Shown here piece by piece: positions 26,194-34,942 of a DNA stretch of 64,000 nucleotides. Source of the stretch: Aequorivita sp. (GTDB taxonomy: Bacteria; Bacteroidota; Bacteroidia; Flavobacteriales; Flavobacteriaceae). Positions within the stretch are counted from its first letter, which is position 1; each line of letters opens with the position of its first letter. The translations under genes were made by a program, and so were the position numbers. The stretch is from positions 62,001 to 126,000 of the forward strand of contig JAUYGY010000019.1 of NCBI GenBank assembly GCA_030690315.1. The letters are read 5' to 3'. The notes under the pieces were generated by a model. It was not told where the DNA came from and searched no databases. It saw only the letters and a list, made by a program, of their open reading frames with translations.

Positions 26194-26802
26194 ATGAAAA
26201 AATTATTTTTTTGTTTTTCAATACTGCTATTCTTTAATTGTTCGGAAAAATCTAAAAAATCGGAGAGCCCGTTAAAACAAAACGAAGCGAATTCACCGAC
26301 AATTTTAGAAGAAAACAAAAAAAAAGATAATTATGCAAATCAAATAATTCCTGGAAAAAGGTTGGGTTCCATTATTTTAAATCAAAATGCAACCGCTGTA
26401 CTTGATAGTCTTGGCAAACCCGATTCGGGAGATGCGGCCATGGGAAAAGCCATTTCAACCTGGAAAAAAGGCGACAATTTATTGACTCTTTACACAACCA
26501 CTCAAGCTGGAATTGAAAATTTTAGCAGGATTAAAGCCGTCCGCTCACTTTCAAAAGATTTCAAAACAGTAGATAATTTGGGGGTAAATAGCTCTTTGGC
26601 GAAATTGAAAAGATATTACAAACTTAATCCAGTGGGGAAATTTACATACAACGGAAAACACTATTTTCTCTATACAACGGAAAAAGGGATTGCTTTTGAA
26701 GTTGGCTTAAACGAAAAGTGCAAGGGAGTTTTAGTATATCTTCAAGATACAAATCTTGAAAATTTTTATCTTCCTATATATCCAGATTTTAAAAAGCTAT
26801 AA
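26194..26802 (+). CDS. Putative lipoprotein, unknown function
   Basis: 202 residues. A short signal ends FFNCS (Cys near residue 16), making a lipoprotein, followed by a Ser/Lys/Asn-rich linker. The globular part, from about residue 50, starts IIPGKRLGSIILNQNATAVLDSLGKPDSGDAAMGK, a pattern seen in small exported flavobacterial proteins with a BLIP/SmpA-like fold (inference from the GxxxxxVxxxLGxPD motif). It shares direction with the DUF4136 gene, 61 bp away, and is closed by a strong hairpin. Confidence 0.8.
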   Translation: MKKLFFCFSILLFFNCSEKSKKSESPLKQNEANSPTILEENKKKDNYANQIIPGKRLGSIILNQNATAVLDSLGKPDSGDAAMGKAISTWKKGDNLLTLYTTTQAGIENFSRIKAVRSLSKDFKTVDNLGVNSSLAKLKRYYKLNPVGKFTYNGKHYFLYTTEKGIAFEVGLNEKCKGVLVYLQDTNLENFYLPIYPDFKKL

Positions 26803-26807
26803 AAAAA

Positions 26808-26830
26808 GCCTTTCCGAAAAATGGAAAGGC
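26808..26830. terminator. Bidirectional terminator
   Basis: GCCTTTCC (26808-26815) pairs with GGAAAGGC (26823-26830) around a 7-nt loop, with an A tract before it and short T-rich DNA after it. It serves the lipoprotein gene and the convergent T9SS cargo gene. Confidence 0.75.
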
Positions 26831-26855
26831 CTTCAACAATTGGGGATAAATATGG

Positions 26856-28457
26856 CTATTTTTTAATCAATTTTATTCCTGTTATTTTTCCTTTATTTGA
26901 GGAAACGTTCATAAAGTAAACTCCTGAATTCCAGCTTTGTGTAGCTATGTTTATTGAATTTTCACTATTATATTTTGATGCGAATATTTGTTGTCCCAGA
27001 ACATTGAATATTGAAACTGCTTCGATTGCTGGACTACTTTTCAAAATCATTTCATCATTTACCGGATTCGCAAAAAATATGGAAACGTTCGAAAATTCTT
27101 CAATCCCGGCAGTATCATCTTCTATATTCTGTGCATAAATTTTCATTCCATTTCCTTTATCTTCAGCAAAAACTGCTACGTTTTGCATATTGCCCTCTTT
27201 GGTGAAATTAACGCGTGCTTTGTCAGCAGCAAAAGTAGCCATGGGGCGGGTTTCTTCTGGCCAGGCAAAGTCTCCGTTTTCGTCAAGGTACACAGCGTTC
27301 AAAGTGGTTGGCGAAACTCCATTGTTTTCTCCTTCTTCCATCAGAAAAAGAGGATTGCCACTTCTTAGGCGAAGTGACCCCGCATGTGATTTATCATTAC
27401 CAATAGGAAAGACAACCTTAGCATTTTCAGTCAATTCACTTGCTCCAGAATCCTTGTCAAATTTTTGAACATATTCACCTATTTGATCTTGTGTAGCATT
27501 TCGATAAGTTGCAATAGACCAAACATATTGTGATCCCGCTTGGAATGCAATTTCAGTTTCCATTTCGTAATCGGTTTGGTTTACATCGAAATCTGATCCG
27601 TTGATTCCCCAGGGAAGGGTTCCATCAGGATTTATGCGCTGCAAATAAGAATCAAAACGGTTCCCGGTAGAAGAAAAATAACCCATATAAACCACATCTC
27701 CATCCTGCACGCCAGTATAGGCACGGTTAAAAGCGGTGGTTCCATCTGCAATTTGAATTGCATTTGACCAAACCGGATTTCCGTCAGTGTCATAACGTTG
27801 TGCATATAAGTTTGAGCTTATTCCGCTTAAAATAGAATGATAGACCACTTCAAAGTTATTATTGGAAAGTTCAAATAAATTGGCAGCCGTGGTATTTCCG
27901 GACCCGATTGTTTTGGTGCCAGGCCAAACGGCATTTCCGTTGGAATCGTATTTTTGCATTACTGCCGCACCGGAATCATGCCAAGAAACAATGGCATTTC
28001 CAGAAGATAATGGCAAAATGGTAACGGGCACTCCCGTTCCTAAGCTGATGCCATTAGCGCCCCAAAGTTGGTTTCCGTCAATATCCATTTTAAAAGCGTA
28101 GGCCGAAAAATCTGTAGTTCCCGTGACCCCTATATATAAATTATCCTCTGCGTCAACAACAGAATTCATAAGAACTGTAAAAGTGCTCATGGGCAATTGG
28201 TCGCTTACAAGCATTCCATCCTCTCCAAACTTTCGATTGCCATCCGCATCCATAACTTGCATGCGAAGTTCAATATTTGTGGGCGCTCCAACATTTTTCC
28301 AATATACAACATAGGTTTGTCCGTCAGAAGTTCCTCGTGCCTGTACATCCAGTTCTCCAGATTCGGCCACCAGTGTGTTTGCATCTGTATCGGTTGTCCA
28401 TTGTGCACTGGCAACAAACATTGTTAAAAAGCAGGAAATAGCAATAAGTGTTTTCAT
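26856..28457 (-). CDS. Secreted protein with T9SS type A sorting domain
   Basis: 533 residues. Signal peptide to VASAQ (about 18). The central 420 residues form repeated beta segments of the LYAQRYDTDGNPVW / YVQKFDKDSG / MDIDGNQLWG kind, a delta-60 or propeller-like repeat common to flavobacterial surface proteins. From about residue 455 comes the C-terminal sorting signal: ANPVNDEMILKS, AVSIFNVLGQQIF, and SGVYFMNVSSNKGKITGIKLIKK, which sends the protein through the type IX system to the cell surface. Role on the surface unknown. Its start lies one base after the stop of a 43-residue gene. Confidence 0.92.
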   Translation of the reverse strand: MKTLIAISCFLTMFVASAQWTTDTDANTLVAESGELDVQARGTSDGQTYVVYWKNVGAPTNIELRMQVMDADGNRKFGEDGMLVSDQLPMSTFTVLMNSVVDAEDNLYIGVTGTTDFSAYAFKMDIDGNQLWGANGISLGTGVPVTILPLSSGNAIVSWHDSGAAVMQKYDSNGNAVWPGTKTIGSGNTTAANLFELSNNNFEVVYHSILSGISSNLYAQRYDTDGNPVWSNAIQIADGTTAFNRAYTGVQDGDVVYMGYFSSTGNRFDSYLQRINPDGTLPWGINGSDFDVNQTDYEMETEIAFQAGSQYVWSIATYRNATQDQIGEYVQKFDKDSGASELTENAKVVFPIGNDKSHAGSLRLRSGNPLFLMEEGENNGVSPTTLNAVYLDENGDFAWPEETRPMATFAADKARVNFTKEGNMQNVAVFAEDKGNGMKIYAQNIEDDTAGIEEFSNVSIFFANPVNDEMILKSSPAIEAVSIFNVLGQQIFASKYNSENSINIATQSWNSGVYFMNVSSNKGKITGIKLIKK

Positions 28458-28458
28458 T

Positions 28459-28590
28459 TCAGTTTGATTTTGAATTATTGTTTTCGTTTTTATCCAATTC
28501 TTTAATTATTTTTTTTAAAGCGTTTTTTTTATCCTTGTTGTTTTCCAACAGTTTATCCAAGGGGTTTTTAGGTGTCGCTTTTTTTGTCAT
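28459..28590 (-). CDS. Tiny charged protein coupled to the T9SS cargo gene
   Basis: 43 residues: it starts MTKKATPKNPLDKLLENNK and continues with a Lys/Asn/Glu-rich amphipathic helix to NNNSKSN. The TGA is separated by one base from the ATG of the T9SS cargo gene, implying translational coupling. No signal peptide or known domain. It is shorter than usual annotation cut-offs; the coupling and the helical, non-random composition argue that it is real. The remaining gap to 28764 shows nothing else. Confidence 0.65.
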   Translation of the reverse strand: MTKKATPKNPLDKLLENNKDKKNALKKIIKELDKNENNNSKSN

Positions 28591-28764
28591 TTCAAATGAA
28601 TTTGATTTCAAATATTTTTCAAAAGTATGCCCTGCTTGGAATTATCAATAATTTTTAGCCCTATCAAAAACACTCAATCCGAAAAAACTACCATAGCAAC
28701 ACCACTCAATTAATTTTAAATAATTGATTATTAGTTATTTAAATTATAAAAAAATGGAAATCAA

Positions 28765-30399
28765 TTAACTAAAACTGGATAAATAAGCCGATAAATCGGT
28801 ATGTGAGTTGGTAATATTCAATTTTTTCCGAAGTCTGGTGCGGGCATTTTCTACTGATTTTGAAGACTGTCCGGTAATCTGGGCAATCTCCTTTGAAGTA
28901 AGATTCAATTTTAGAAGCGCACAAAGCCGCTTATCGCGAGCGGTTAAATCTGTATGCTTTTCTGTAAGATTTTTATAAAAAGATTCGTGAACCTGTTCAA
29001 AACGCAATTCAAATTCTTCCCAAATATTGCTTGTCGTGTCCCGTTTCAATCGCTTTACAATATAATCGATTGCGTTTTGGGTTTCTTTTTTGGCCGCTTT
29101 CAGTTTTATTTCTTTTAAATCGTTTAAAATATCTTCAATTATTTCGGTGCGATGCATTTCTATCATCGCCTTGCCTATCAATTCTTTATTTTTTAATTCA
29201 AGATTTGTATTTAATTCCTTTTGCTTTGCATTTGCAAGTTGCTTTTCAAGTTCTGCCCTTTTGAATTTGTTTCGAAAACGATATAAAAACATGGCCAAGA
29301 CCAAAAGAAGGGCCAACAAACCCAAAAGAATAATATAATTTCTCGCTTCTTTTTTGCTCTCTTCAAGTTCCCTTATTTTTTCCTTATTCCGGTATTCCTC
29401 AGCAATTAGCAGTTTTTCCACATTTACCCGCTTATCTTCTAAATTTAGTGTATCGGTGATTACTACATATTTTTCAAAATATTTGGCAGCACTTTCAAAA
29501 TCATTTTTGGCTAAATAATTTTTGTATAATTGCCCTACCGATCGTTGCTGCTGAAAACTGAAAGGCGCAACACTGTCCAAGGTGGTTACGGCCTTTTCTG
29601 AATAAATTATGGCAGAATCTACCTGATCTACCGTTTTATAATATTCAGACATCTCATTAAAAAGCCACGCCGAATTTTGCGGATCGGTAGCATTTGAAAT
29701 CTGGGCAAGGGCATTGTTATAATTGCGCTTTGCAGCAGTAAAATCTTCCTTCAGCATATAGCTTTTTCCCAAATTGGTGTACAGGTAAACCTTCAGATTC
29801 GGATTTGGAATATTTTCAGCCACCTTTAATGACTCTCTAAAATATACCAATGCCGAATCTGGATTTTTGTCAAGCCAAATGCGACCCATATTATTTAGGA
29901 TCGAGGCCAATGTGAGGCTATCGCTTCGCGTTTGCTGGTAGAAATAAACTTTTTCAAAAAAACGGAGGGCATTTTCAGGATTGGCAGTACGGGCATAGAC
30001 AATTGCTAGATTGTTCTCCAATTTAAACCTTTCTGAAGGTGGTTCCTTTTCATAATATTCATAGGCGTGCAAGTAATTCTCTAACGCAATATCCAGCGCA
30101 TCCTTATCGGCATAGATATCTCCAACGGTTTTATAAAAGTCTGCCAAAACCTTTGGTGAATTTGCTATCAGGGCATTTTCCTTTGCCACATCTATATAAT
30201 AGCGTGTGCGCTCCCAATCCTCATTTGCCAAAGCTGAGGCCACATTTAGACTCAAACCTACTTTTTCTGCGGGCTCGGAAACTTTGGCCAAACTATCAAT
30301 CAGCACGGAAACCTGCTCTTGGGAAAAGGCGAATTGGTTTCCGAAAAAAAGAATGAATACTATGAAAAATTTGTAAATACACACAGCCCGAAGATACAA
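28765..30399 (-). CDS. TPR protein with membrane helix and LuxR-like HTH
   Basis: 544 residues: signal sequence or anchor (about 8-27, ending AFSQ), six or so TPR repeats in the periplasm (about 30-300), one transmembrane helix (about 332-350, YIILLGLLALLLVLAMFLYRF), a coiled coil (350-420) and a C-terminal GerE-type helix-turn-helix (about 480-540, ARDKRLCALLKLNLTSKEIAQ and SKSVENARTRLRKKL). This is a one-component, membrane-bound transcription factor design frequent in Bacteroidota. The signal and target genes are unknown; the divergent neighbour is a membrane-protein cassette. The start follows the first Met of the open frame and is uncertain by a few residues. Confidence 0.88.
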   Translation of the reverse strand: MYLRAVCIYKFFIVFILFFGNQFAFSQEQVSVLIDSLAKVSEPAEKVGLSLNVASALANEDWERTRYYIDVAKENALIANSPKVLADFYKTVGDIYADKDALDIALENYLHAYEYYEKEPPSERFKLENNLAIVYARTANPENALRFFEKVYFYQQTRSDSLTLASILNNMGRIWLDKNPDSALVYFRESLKVAENIPNPNLKVYLYTNLGKSYMLKEDFTAAKRNYNNALAQISNATDPQNSAWLFNEMSEYYKTVDQVDSAIIYSEKAVTTLDSVAPFSFQQQRSVGQLYKNYLAKNDFESAAKYFEKYVVITDTLNLEDKRVNVEKLLIAEEYRNKEKIRELEESKKEARNYIILLGLLALLLVLAMFLYRFRNKFKRAELEKQLANAKQKELNTNLELKNKELIGKAMIEMHRTEIIEDILNDLKEIKLKAAKKETQNAIDYIVKRLKRDTTSNIWEEFELRFEQVHESFYKNLTEKHTDLTARDKRLCALLKLNLTSKEIAQITGQSSKSVENARTRLRKKLNITNSHTDLSAYLSSFS

Positions 30400-30400
30400 A

Positions 30401-30459
30401 AACTAATAATCGAGCAATTGCAAAATTTTCTTCTTCACTTTTCCATAGAAGGAATCATG
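30401..30459 (-). pseudogene. Decayed duplicate of the 3' end of the E1 gene
   Basis: About 59 bp align with the tail of the E1 gene at 31141-31199 in the same orientation, roughly 47 of 60 positions identical, including AAAATTTTCTTCTTCAC and GAAGGAATCAT. A one-base deletion breaks the frame. It lies exactly on the far side of the membrane-protein cassette, so the cassette is bracketed by two copies of the E1 tail. Confidence 0.7.
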
Positions 30460-30558
30460 ATACACATTATATTAATGCTGGTTTGTATCTTTACTTTTAA
30501 TAAATTTCAAGCGAAGTCCTATAATAAATAACACTTCAAAGGAGAAAAAGATAAGGAT

Positions 30559-31101
30559 ATGATAAAGCTATCAAAATATAATCAGCGTGCACTTTATGGA
30601 GGATTAATTGCAGCTCTTATAACCGGCGCCGGGGTTTTTCTATTAGGAAACATTTCAGGATATGAAGCTAAAAACCTAATTAAATCTTCGTTACCCGGTA
30701 TAAATATGTTATGCAACACAATTGTTCTGGCTTCAGCTACTATACTGGCCCTTTTACTTACGCTTTTGGGAATAAGTTCTGGTTCTAAATCAATATTAAA
30801 AAAAGAACATTATCTGCAAGTAATGGCAATTGCCAAGTTGGACACCATACTTTTCGTTGTAGCGATTATTCTTTTTCAAGTATTCAATATTCCCATAACA
30901 GAATCTGAGGAGTTACCCTCAACTTGGTATTCTACCATTTATTGGGCCACACTGTTTCTTTCCACATTGCTTAGTGGGGGTATGGTTTCAGTTATTTTAA
31001 TGCTTTACAACACTGTTATCAATATGATTAAAATTGTGGGACTTGGGGAAGACCACCCACTAGTTTCTAACGGAAAACCCAAAGTTGGGGAAAGCGAATA
31101 A
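30559..31101 (+). CDS. Multi-pass membrane protein, unknown function
   Basis: 180 residues with four predicted transmembrane helices (about 12-31, 49-71, 88-108 and 127-150) and a hydrophilic C-terminus. It starts from ATG after an AGGAG-containing purine-rich stretch. I do not recognise the family; there are no catalytic motifs. It is on the strand opposite to both neighbours and sits between an intact E1 tail and a decayed duplicate, so it is likely to be a recent insertion with its gene as cargo. Confidence 0.75.
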   Translation: MIKLSKYNQRALYGGLIAALITGAGVFLLGNISGYEAKNLIKSSLPGINMLCNTIVLASATILALLLTLLGISSGSKSILKKEHYLQVMAIAKLDTILFVVAIILFQVFNIPITESEELPSTWYSTIYWATLFLSTLLSGGMVSVILMLYNTVINMIKIVGLGEDHPLVSNGKPKVGESE

Positions 31102-31142
31102 ATATGAAAAAGTTAAAAATATAATATTCCTTATTAAACCAA

Positions 31143-33248
31143 CTAATAATTCAAAACCTCCAAAATTTTCTTCTTCACCTTTTCAGTTGAAGGAATCATC
31201 GTTTCTTCCAAAGTGGAATTCAGCGGAATGGCCGGCATATTTTCCGAACCAATCAGCATCACCGGAGCATCCAACTGCTGAAAACACTCTTCTTGAATTT
31301 TTCCCTGTAATCCCCTGCTAAAACCATTCTCTGAAGGTTCTTCGGTCACAACCAAACATTTTCCGCATTTTTTTACGCTTTTGAAAACCGTTTCATAATC
31401 CAACGGATGAAGTGTTCGCAGATCAACTACTTCAATTTTATCCTGCATTCCAAGTTCCTCGGAAGCGTTCATTGCCCAATGTACGCCCATGCCGTATGTG
31501 ATTATTGAAAGTGTTTCCACTTCTTCCTGTTTCCAGATTTCCTGCAAAACCCAAGCTTTTCCGAAAGGTAAAATATAGTCCTCAGCAGGCATTAGCGAAG
31601 TTGCACCTTTTGTGCCTTTCACTTTGCTCCAATACAATCCTTTGTGTTCAAAAATTACAACGGGATTTGGGTCGTAATAGGCAGCTTTCAACAAACCTTT
31701 TAAATCGGCGCCATTACTCGGATACGCAATTTTTAAACCTCTGATGTTCGTCACCACACTTTCCACGGAAGAAGAGTGATATGGTCCACCACTCCCGTAA
31801 GCCCCAATTGGCACACGAAGAATCATAGAAACGGGCCATTTTCCATTGGAAAGATAACAGCTTCGCGAAACTTCGGTAAATAGCTGATTGAGTCCCGGCC
31901 AAATATAATCCGCGAATTGGACCTCAACAATCGGTTTCAATCCCACGGCACTCATTCCAACAGTACTTCCGACGATAAATGCTTCTTGTATTGGCGTATT
32001 AAAAACGCGATTGTCACCAAACTTTTGGGCTAAAGTTGCCGCTTCACGAAAAACGCCGCCAAGTCTTCCACCAACATCCTGGCCATAGAGCAAACACTCT
32101 TTATGCTTTGCCATCAATTCTTCAATAGCGAAAAGTGCACAATCTACCATCACTACTTTTTCGCCACCTTTCGGACTCCGCTCACCTTTTTCTTCGGTAA
32201 TTTCAGTTGGAGCAAAATCGTGTGTAAATAAATCCTCTGGTTTTGGGTCTTCGGCATCCATCGCTTTTTTCAACGCCTTTGCCACTTCCGCGAAGGCGGA
32301 AGTCTCAATATCATTTAACTCTTTTTGCTTAAACCCGTTATCCAATAAAAGCTTTTTTAACTTCGGATACGGATCGCGACTTCTGGCTTCCTCCAAATCA
32401 TCACGATAGAATTCCATCCGAACTCCGGAAGTATGGTGATTCAAAAGCGGAACTTTAGCGTGTACCAAAAAAGGTCTTCGTTCCTTTCTAATTTTTGAAA
32501 TTACATTTTGAATGGTATTGTAGCTTTCCTCAAAATCGGTTCCGTCAATTGAAACCGCTTCCAATCCGTGAAAACCTGCAGCATATTCAAAAGCATTTTG
32601 GGCGCGTGTTTCCGCCGCATTCGCCGAGATATCCCACCCGTTATCCTGCACCAAATAGAGAATTGGCAATTGCTTCAACGCCGCCATTTGAAAGGCTTCA
32701 GCCACTTCCCCTTCGGTTACGGAGGCATCACCTAAACTACAAACTACAATCGGCGCTTCGACTCCGCTTAGCGACCAATCTTTCGGAGCTTGAGCACTTC
32801 GACTTTGCTCAGCATTAACTCCGTCGAAGGCTTCTTTATACCAAAACCCCATTGCAACTCCCGTAGCGGGAATGGCTTGCATTCCCGTAGCAGAACTTTG
32901 ATGTGGGATTTTCGGCTTATCATCATCCCGCAAACTTGGGTGACAATAATAGGTTCTTCCGCCCGAAAACGGATCTTCTTTTTTTGCCAAAACTTGAAGC
33001 ATTAACTCATAGGGCTTCATCCCTATTGCGAGCAACATCGAATCGTCCCGATAATATGGAAAAGCATAATCCTGTGGCAAAAGCTGCATTCCCACGGCGG
33101 TTTGGATTACCTCGTGTCCGCGCGATGTGGCGTGTACGTATTTTGAAACTGTTTTAAAATTTTCTTCGTAAATCTCGGTCATCGCCTTTGCGGTTACGAG
33201 GTTTTTGAAGGCTTTTAATATTATATTTCTGGTGATTTTATTATGCAC
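31143..33248 (-). CDS. 2-oxoacid dehydrogenase E1, fused alpha and beta subunits
   Basis: 701 residues. The N-terminal half (1-~340) is the TPP-binding alpha subunit, with the TPP motif CSLGDASVTEGEVAEAFQMA and IPATGVAMGFW. The C-terminal half (~365-701) is the beta subunit, with EAFIVGSTVGMSAVGLKPIVEVQF and VTEEPSENGFSRG. The fusion is typical of branched-chain-type E1 in Bacteroidota; substrates would be branched or aromatic 2-oxoacids. E2 lies just upstream; E3 is not in the window. A 24-residue stretch near 147-170 (DGVNAEQSRSAQ...LSGVEA) is encoded by repeat DNA. The best start is GTG at 33246-33248, directly beside a heptad repeat; homologues suggest little is missing. Confidence 0.93.
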   Translation of the reverse strand: MHNKITRNIILKAFKNLVTAKAMTEIYEENFKTVSKYVHATSRGHEVIQTAVGMQLLPQDYAFPYYRDDSMLLAIGMKPYELMLQVLAKKEDPFSGGRTYYCHPSLRDDDKPKIPHQSSATGMQAIPATGVAMGFWYKEAFDGVNAEQSRSAQAPKDWSLSGVEAPIVVCSLGDASVTEGEVAEAFQMAALKQLPILYLVQDNGWDISANAAETRAQNAFEYAAGFHGLEAVSIDGTDFEESYNTIQNVISKIRKERRPFLVHAKVPLLNHHTSGVRMEFYRDDLEEARSRDPYPKLKKLLLDNGFKQKELNDIETSAFAEVAKALKKAMDAEDPKPEDLFTHDFAPTEITEEKGERSPKGGEKVVMVDCALFAIEELMAKHKECLLYGQDVGGRLGGVFREAATLAQKFGDNRVFNTPIQEAFIVGSTVGMSAVGLKPIVEVQFADYIWPGLNQLFTEVSRSCYLSNGKWPVSMILRVPIGAYGSGGPYHSSSVESVVTNIRGLKIAYPSNGADLKGLLKAAYYDPNPVVIFEHKGLYWSKVKGTKGATSLMPAEDYILPFGKAWVLQEIWKQEEVETLSIITYGMGVHWAMNASEELGMQDKIEVVDLRTLHPLDYETVFKSVKKCGKCLVVTEEPSENGFSRGLQGKIQEECFQQLDAPVMLIGSENMPAIPLNSTLEETMIPSTEKVKKKILEVLNY
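32754..32830. repeat. Two GCGGAGTCGA-type repeats inside the E1 gene
   Basis: Read on the minus strand: TGAGCAAAGTCGAAGTGCT and, 19 bp on, CGCTAAGCGGAGTCGAAGCG. The latter is nearly identical to the copy in the GSCFA gene. Together they account for the extra residues before the E1 TPP motif, without breaking the frame. Confidence 0.75.
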
Positions 33249-33254
33249 GATGGA

Positions 33255-33289
33255 GTTTTTAGTTTTTGGTTTTTGGTTTTGGGTTCGTC
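33255..33289. repeat. Left heptad arm of the first four-helix-bundle element
   Basis: GTTTTTA, GTTTTTG, GTTTTTG, GTTTTGG, GTTCGTC in exact 7-bp steps. It encodes the last residues (PKPKTKN) and stop of the four-helix-bundle gene and ends 6 bp from the E1 start. Confidence 0.9.
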
Positions 33290-33624
33290 TTTGCGGTGTG
33301 CACTATATTGGTAAGCATTTTTGCAAGAGAAATACAATCCTCGATGTGCTTTTCATAATTGTAAATAATGAGATTGCTTTTTTGCAGCAATTCTAACCAA
33401 TAAATTGTTTCCCTGGCCTCTTTACTTGCTATTGCCATTTTATGTATAAAATCTGCCCTACTTTCGCCTGCTAAAGCTTCACAAATATTGGCCCCAATAC
33501 TAGTTCCACTTCTTAGCAATTGTTTTGATATCACGAACTCTTTATTTTCCTGCAAAAATTTATAGAGTTGAATAATAGTCAATGAGAATTCAAAGCTCTT
33601 TTCTTTAACCACACTTTTTTTCAT
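33259..33624 (-). CDS. Four-helix-bundle protein (23S rRNA IVS / Avd-like), element copy 1
   Basis: 121 residues from ATG at 33624. The family hallmarks are SKQLLRSGTSIGANICEA and DFIHKMAIASKEARETIYWLELL, giving four amphipathic helices. The family (TIGR02436-type) was first known from open frames inside intervening sequences of 23S rRNA and is structurally related to Avd, the accessory protein of diversity-generating retroelements. Function outside those settings is unknown. Heptad arms lie on both sides and the last residues are translated from the repeat. It separates E2 from E1, two genes that should be co-transcribed, so it is inserted inside an operon. Confidence 0.92.
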   Translation of the reverse strand: MKKSVVKEKSFEFSLTIIQLYKFLQENKEFVISKQLLRSGTSIGANICEALAGESRADFIHKMAIASKEARETIYWLELLQKSNLIIYNYEKHIEDCISLAKMLTNIVHTAKTNPKPKTKN

Positions 33625-33657
33625 AACCAAAAACTAAAAACCAAAAACTAAAAACTT
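33625..33657. repeat. Right heptad arm of the first four-helix-bundle element
   Basis: CAAAAAC, TAAAAAC, CAAAAAC, TAAAAAC: the complement of the left arm 340 bp away. It starts at the ATG of the four-helix-bundle gene and overlaps the stop of the E2 gene (33648). Confidence 0.9.
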
Positions 33658-34934
33658 CTTTCCAAATCAAACTGTTCCATATAATCAGCAATTCTTCGCA
33701 GAAATGACCCCGCCAAATACCCATCCACAATCCGATGGTCGAAGGACAGCGACAAATACATCATCTGCCTAATTTCAATAGTATCGCCGTCTTTGCGCTC
33801 CATTACCTCTGCACGTTTTTTTATGATTCCCGTTGCCAAAATCGCCGCTTCGGGTTGGTTGATTATTGGTGTTCCCATCAAACTTCCGAAGGTTCCCACG
33901 TTACTGATTGTAAACGTACTATTTGTGGTATCGTCGCCTTTCAATTTATTGTCTCGGGCTTTCCCCACGAGCTCATTTGTTGCTTCGGCCAATTCCTTTA
34001 AATTCTTTTTATCGGCATTTTTCACTACGGGAACAATCAGATTTCCCGAGGGAAGCGCCGTTGCCATCCCGATGTTTATTTCGTCTTTTACAATAATACT
34101 CGTGCCATCAAGCGTGGAATTTATCATTGGAAAATCTGTGATTGCCTTTGCTACACATTCAATAAATAAAGGCGTAAAAGTGAGTTTTTCGTTGTATTTT
34201 TTCTGAAAAGCAGCTTTATTTTTATTTCTCCAATTTACCATTTCGGTCAAATCTGCTTCAACGTAAGCGGTTACGTGTGGCGAAGTATGCTTGCTGAAAA
34301 CCATATGATCTGCAATTATCTGCCGCATCCGGTCCATTTCTACTATTTTGCCTTTTCCCTTGTCGAATTTCAAATCTGGAATTTGAAATCCTGAAACTTC
34401 GGGAACAGCTTGGGCAAATTGAAATGGGCGGCCGTTCTCCAGATAATTTGAAACATCGGTTTTTCGCAAACGTCCGTCTTTTCCAGTTCCGGGAATTCTG
34501 GCGAGCTCTTCGTAACTGATGTGATTTTTGCGAGCTATGCTATCAACTAAAGGCGAAATAAAGACATTTTCATTTACTTTGAATGAAGTTGGTTTCGAAA
34601 CTTGTTTTTGCGTTTTGGTTTTCTCGGAGTACTCTTCTTTAATTGTATTCTTTTCAGCAGTTTTTTTAGAAGATTTTGAAACTCCCTTTTCATCTGAAAG
34701 CTCCAAAATAGCAATCACTGCTCCCACGGGCACAACATCGTTTGCTTTAAATTTTTGCTCAAGCATTGTTCCCGAAGCGGGTGCAGGAACTTCGTTATCC
34801 ACTTTATCTGTGGCGACTTCCAGCAAAATATCGCCTTCTTCGAAAGAATCACCCTCTTTTACCAACCAATTGATAATGGTTCCTTCAGTAATGCTTTCGC
34901 CCATTTTGGGCATTTTGAATTCTGTTTTTGACAT
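33648..34934 (-). CDS. 2-oxoacid dehydrogenase E2 (dihydrolipoamide acyltransferase)
   Basis: 428 residues: lipoyl domain (1-~80, lipoylated K44 in EVATDKVDNE), flexible Ser/Lys-rich linker, E1/E3-binding domain (about 129-170, SPLVDSIARKNHISYEELARIPGTG) and acyltransferase core with catalytic SFDHRIVDG near residue 400. Transfers acyl groups from the E1 of the same complex to CoA. It is translated before E1 but parted from it by the four-helix-bundle element. It begins 8 bp after paaY, which ties the complex to the phenylacetate block. Confidence 0.95.
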   Translation of the reverse strand: MSKTEFKMPKMGESITEGTIINWLVKEGDSFEEGDILLEVATDKVDNEVPAPASGTMLEQKFKANDVVPVGAVIAILELSDEKGVSKSSKKTAEKNTIKEEYSEKTKTQKQVSKPTSFKVNENVFISPLVDSIARKNHISYEELARIPGTGKDGRLRKTDVSNYLENGRPFQFAQAVPEVSGFQIPDLKFDKGKGKIVEMDRMRQIIADHMVFSKHTSPHVTAYVEADLTEMVNWRNKNKAAFQKKYNEKLTFTPLFIECVAKAITDFPMINSTLDGTSIIVKDEINIGMATALPSGNLIVPVVKNADKKNLKELAEATNELVGKARDNKLKGDDTTNSTFTISNVGTFGSLMGTPIINQPEAAILATGIIKKRAEVMERKDGDTIEIRQMMYLSLSFDHRIVDGYLAGSFLRRIADYMEQFDLERSF

Positions 34935-34942
34935 AGTTGTCT

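Noticed and set aside
30319..30531. Plus-strand frame of 70 codons before the membrane-protein cassette
   Set aside because: It runs through the end of the TPR gene and the decayed E1 tail; the better explanation is a non-coding duplicate.
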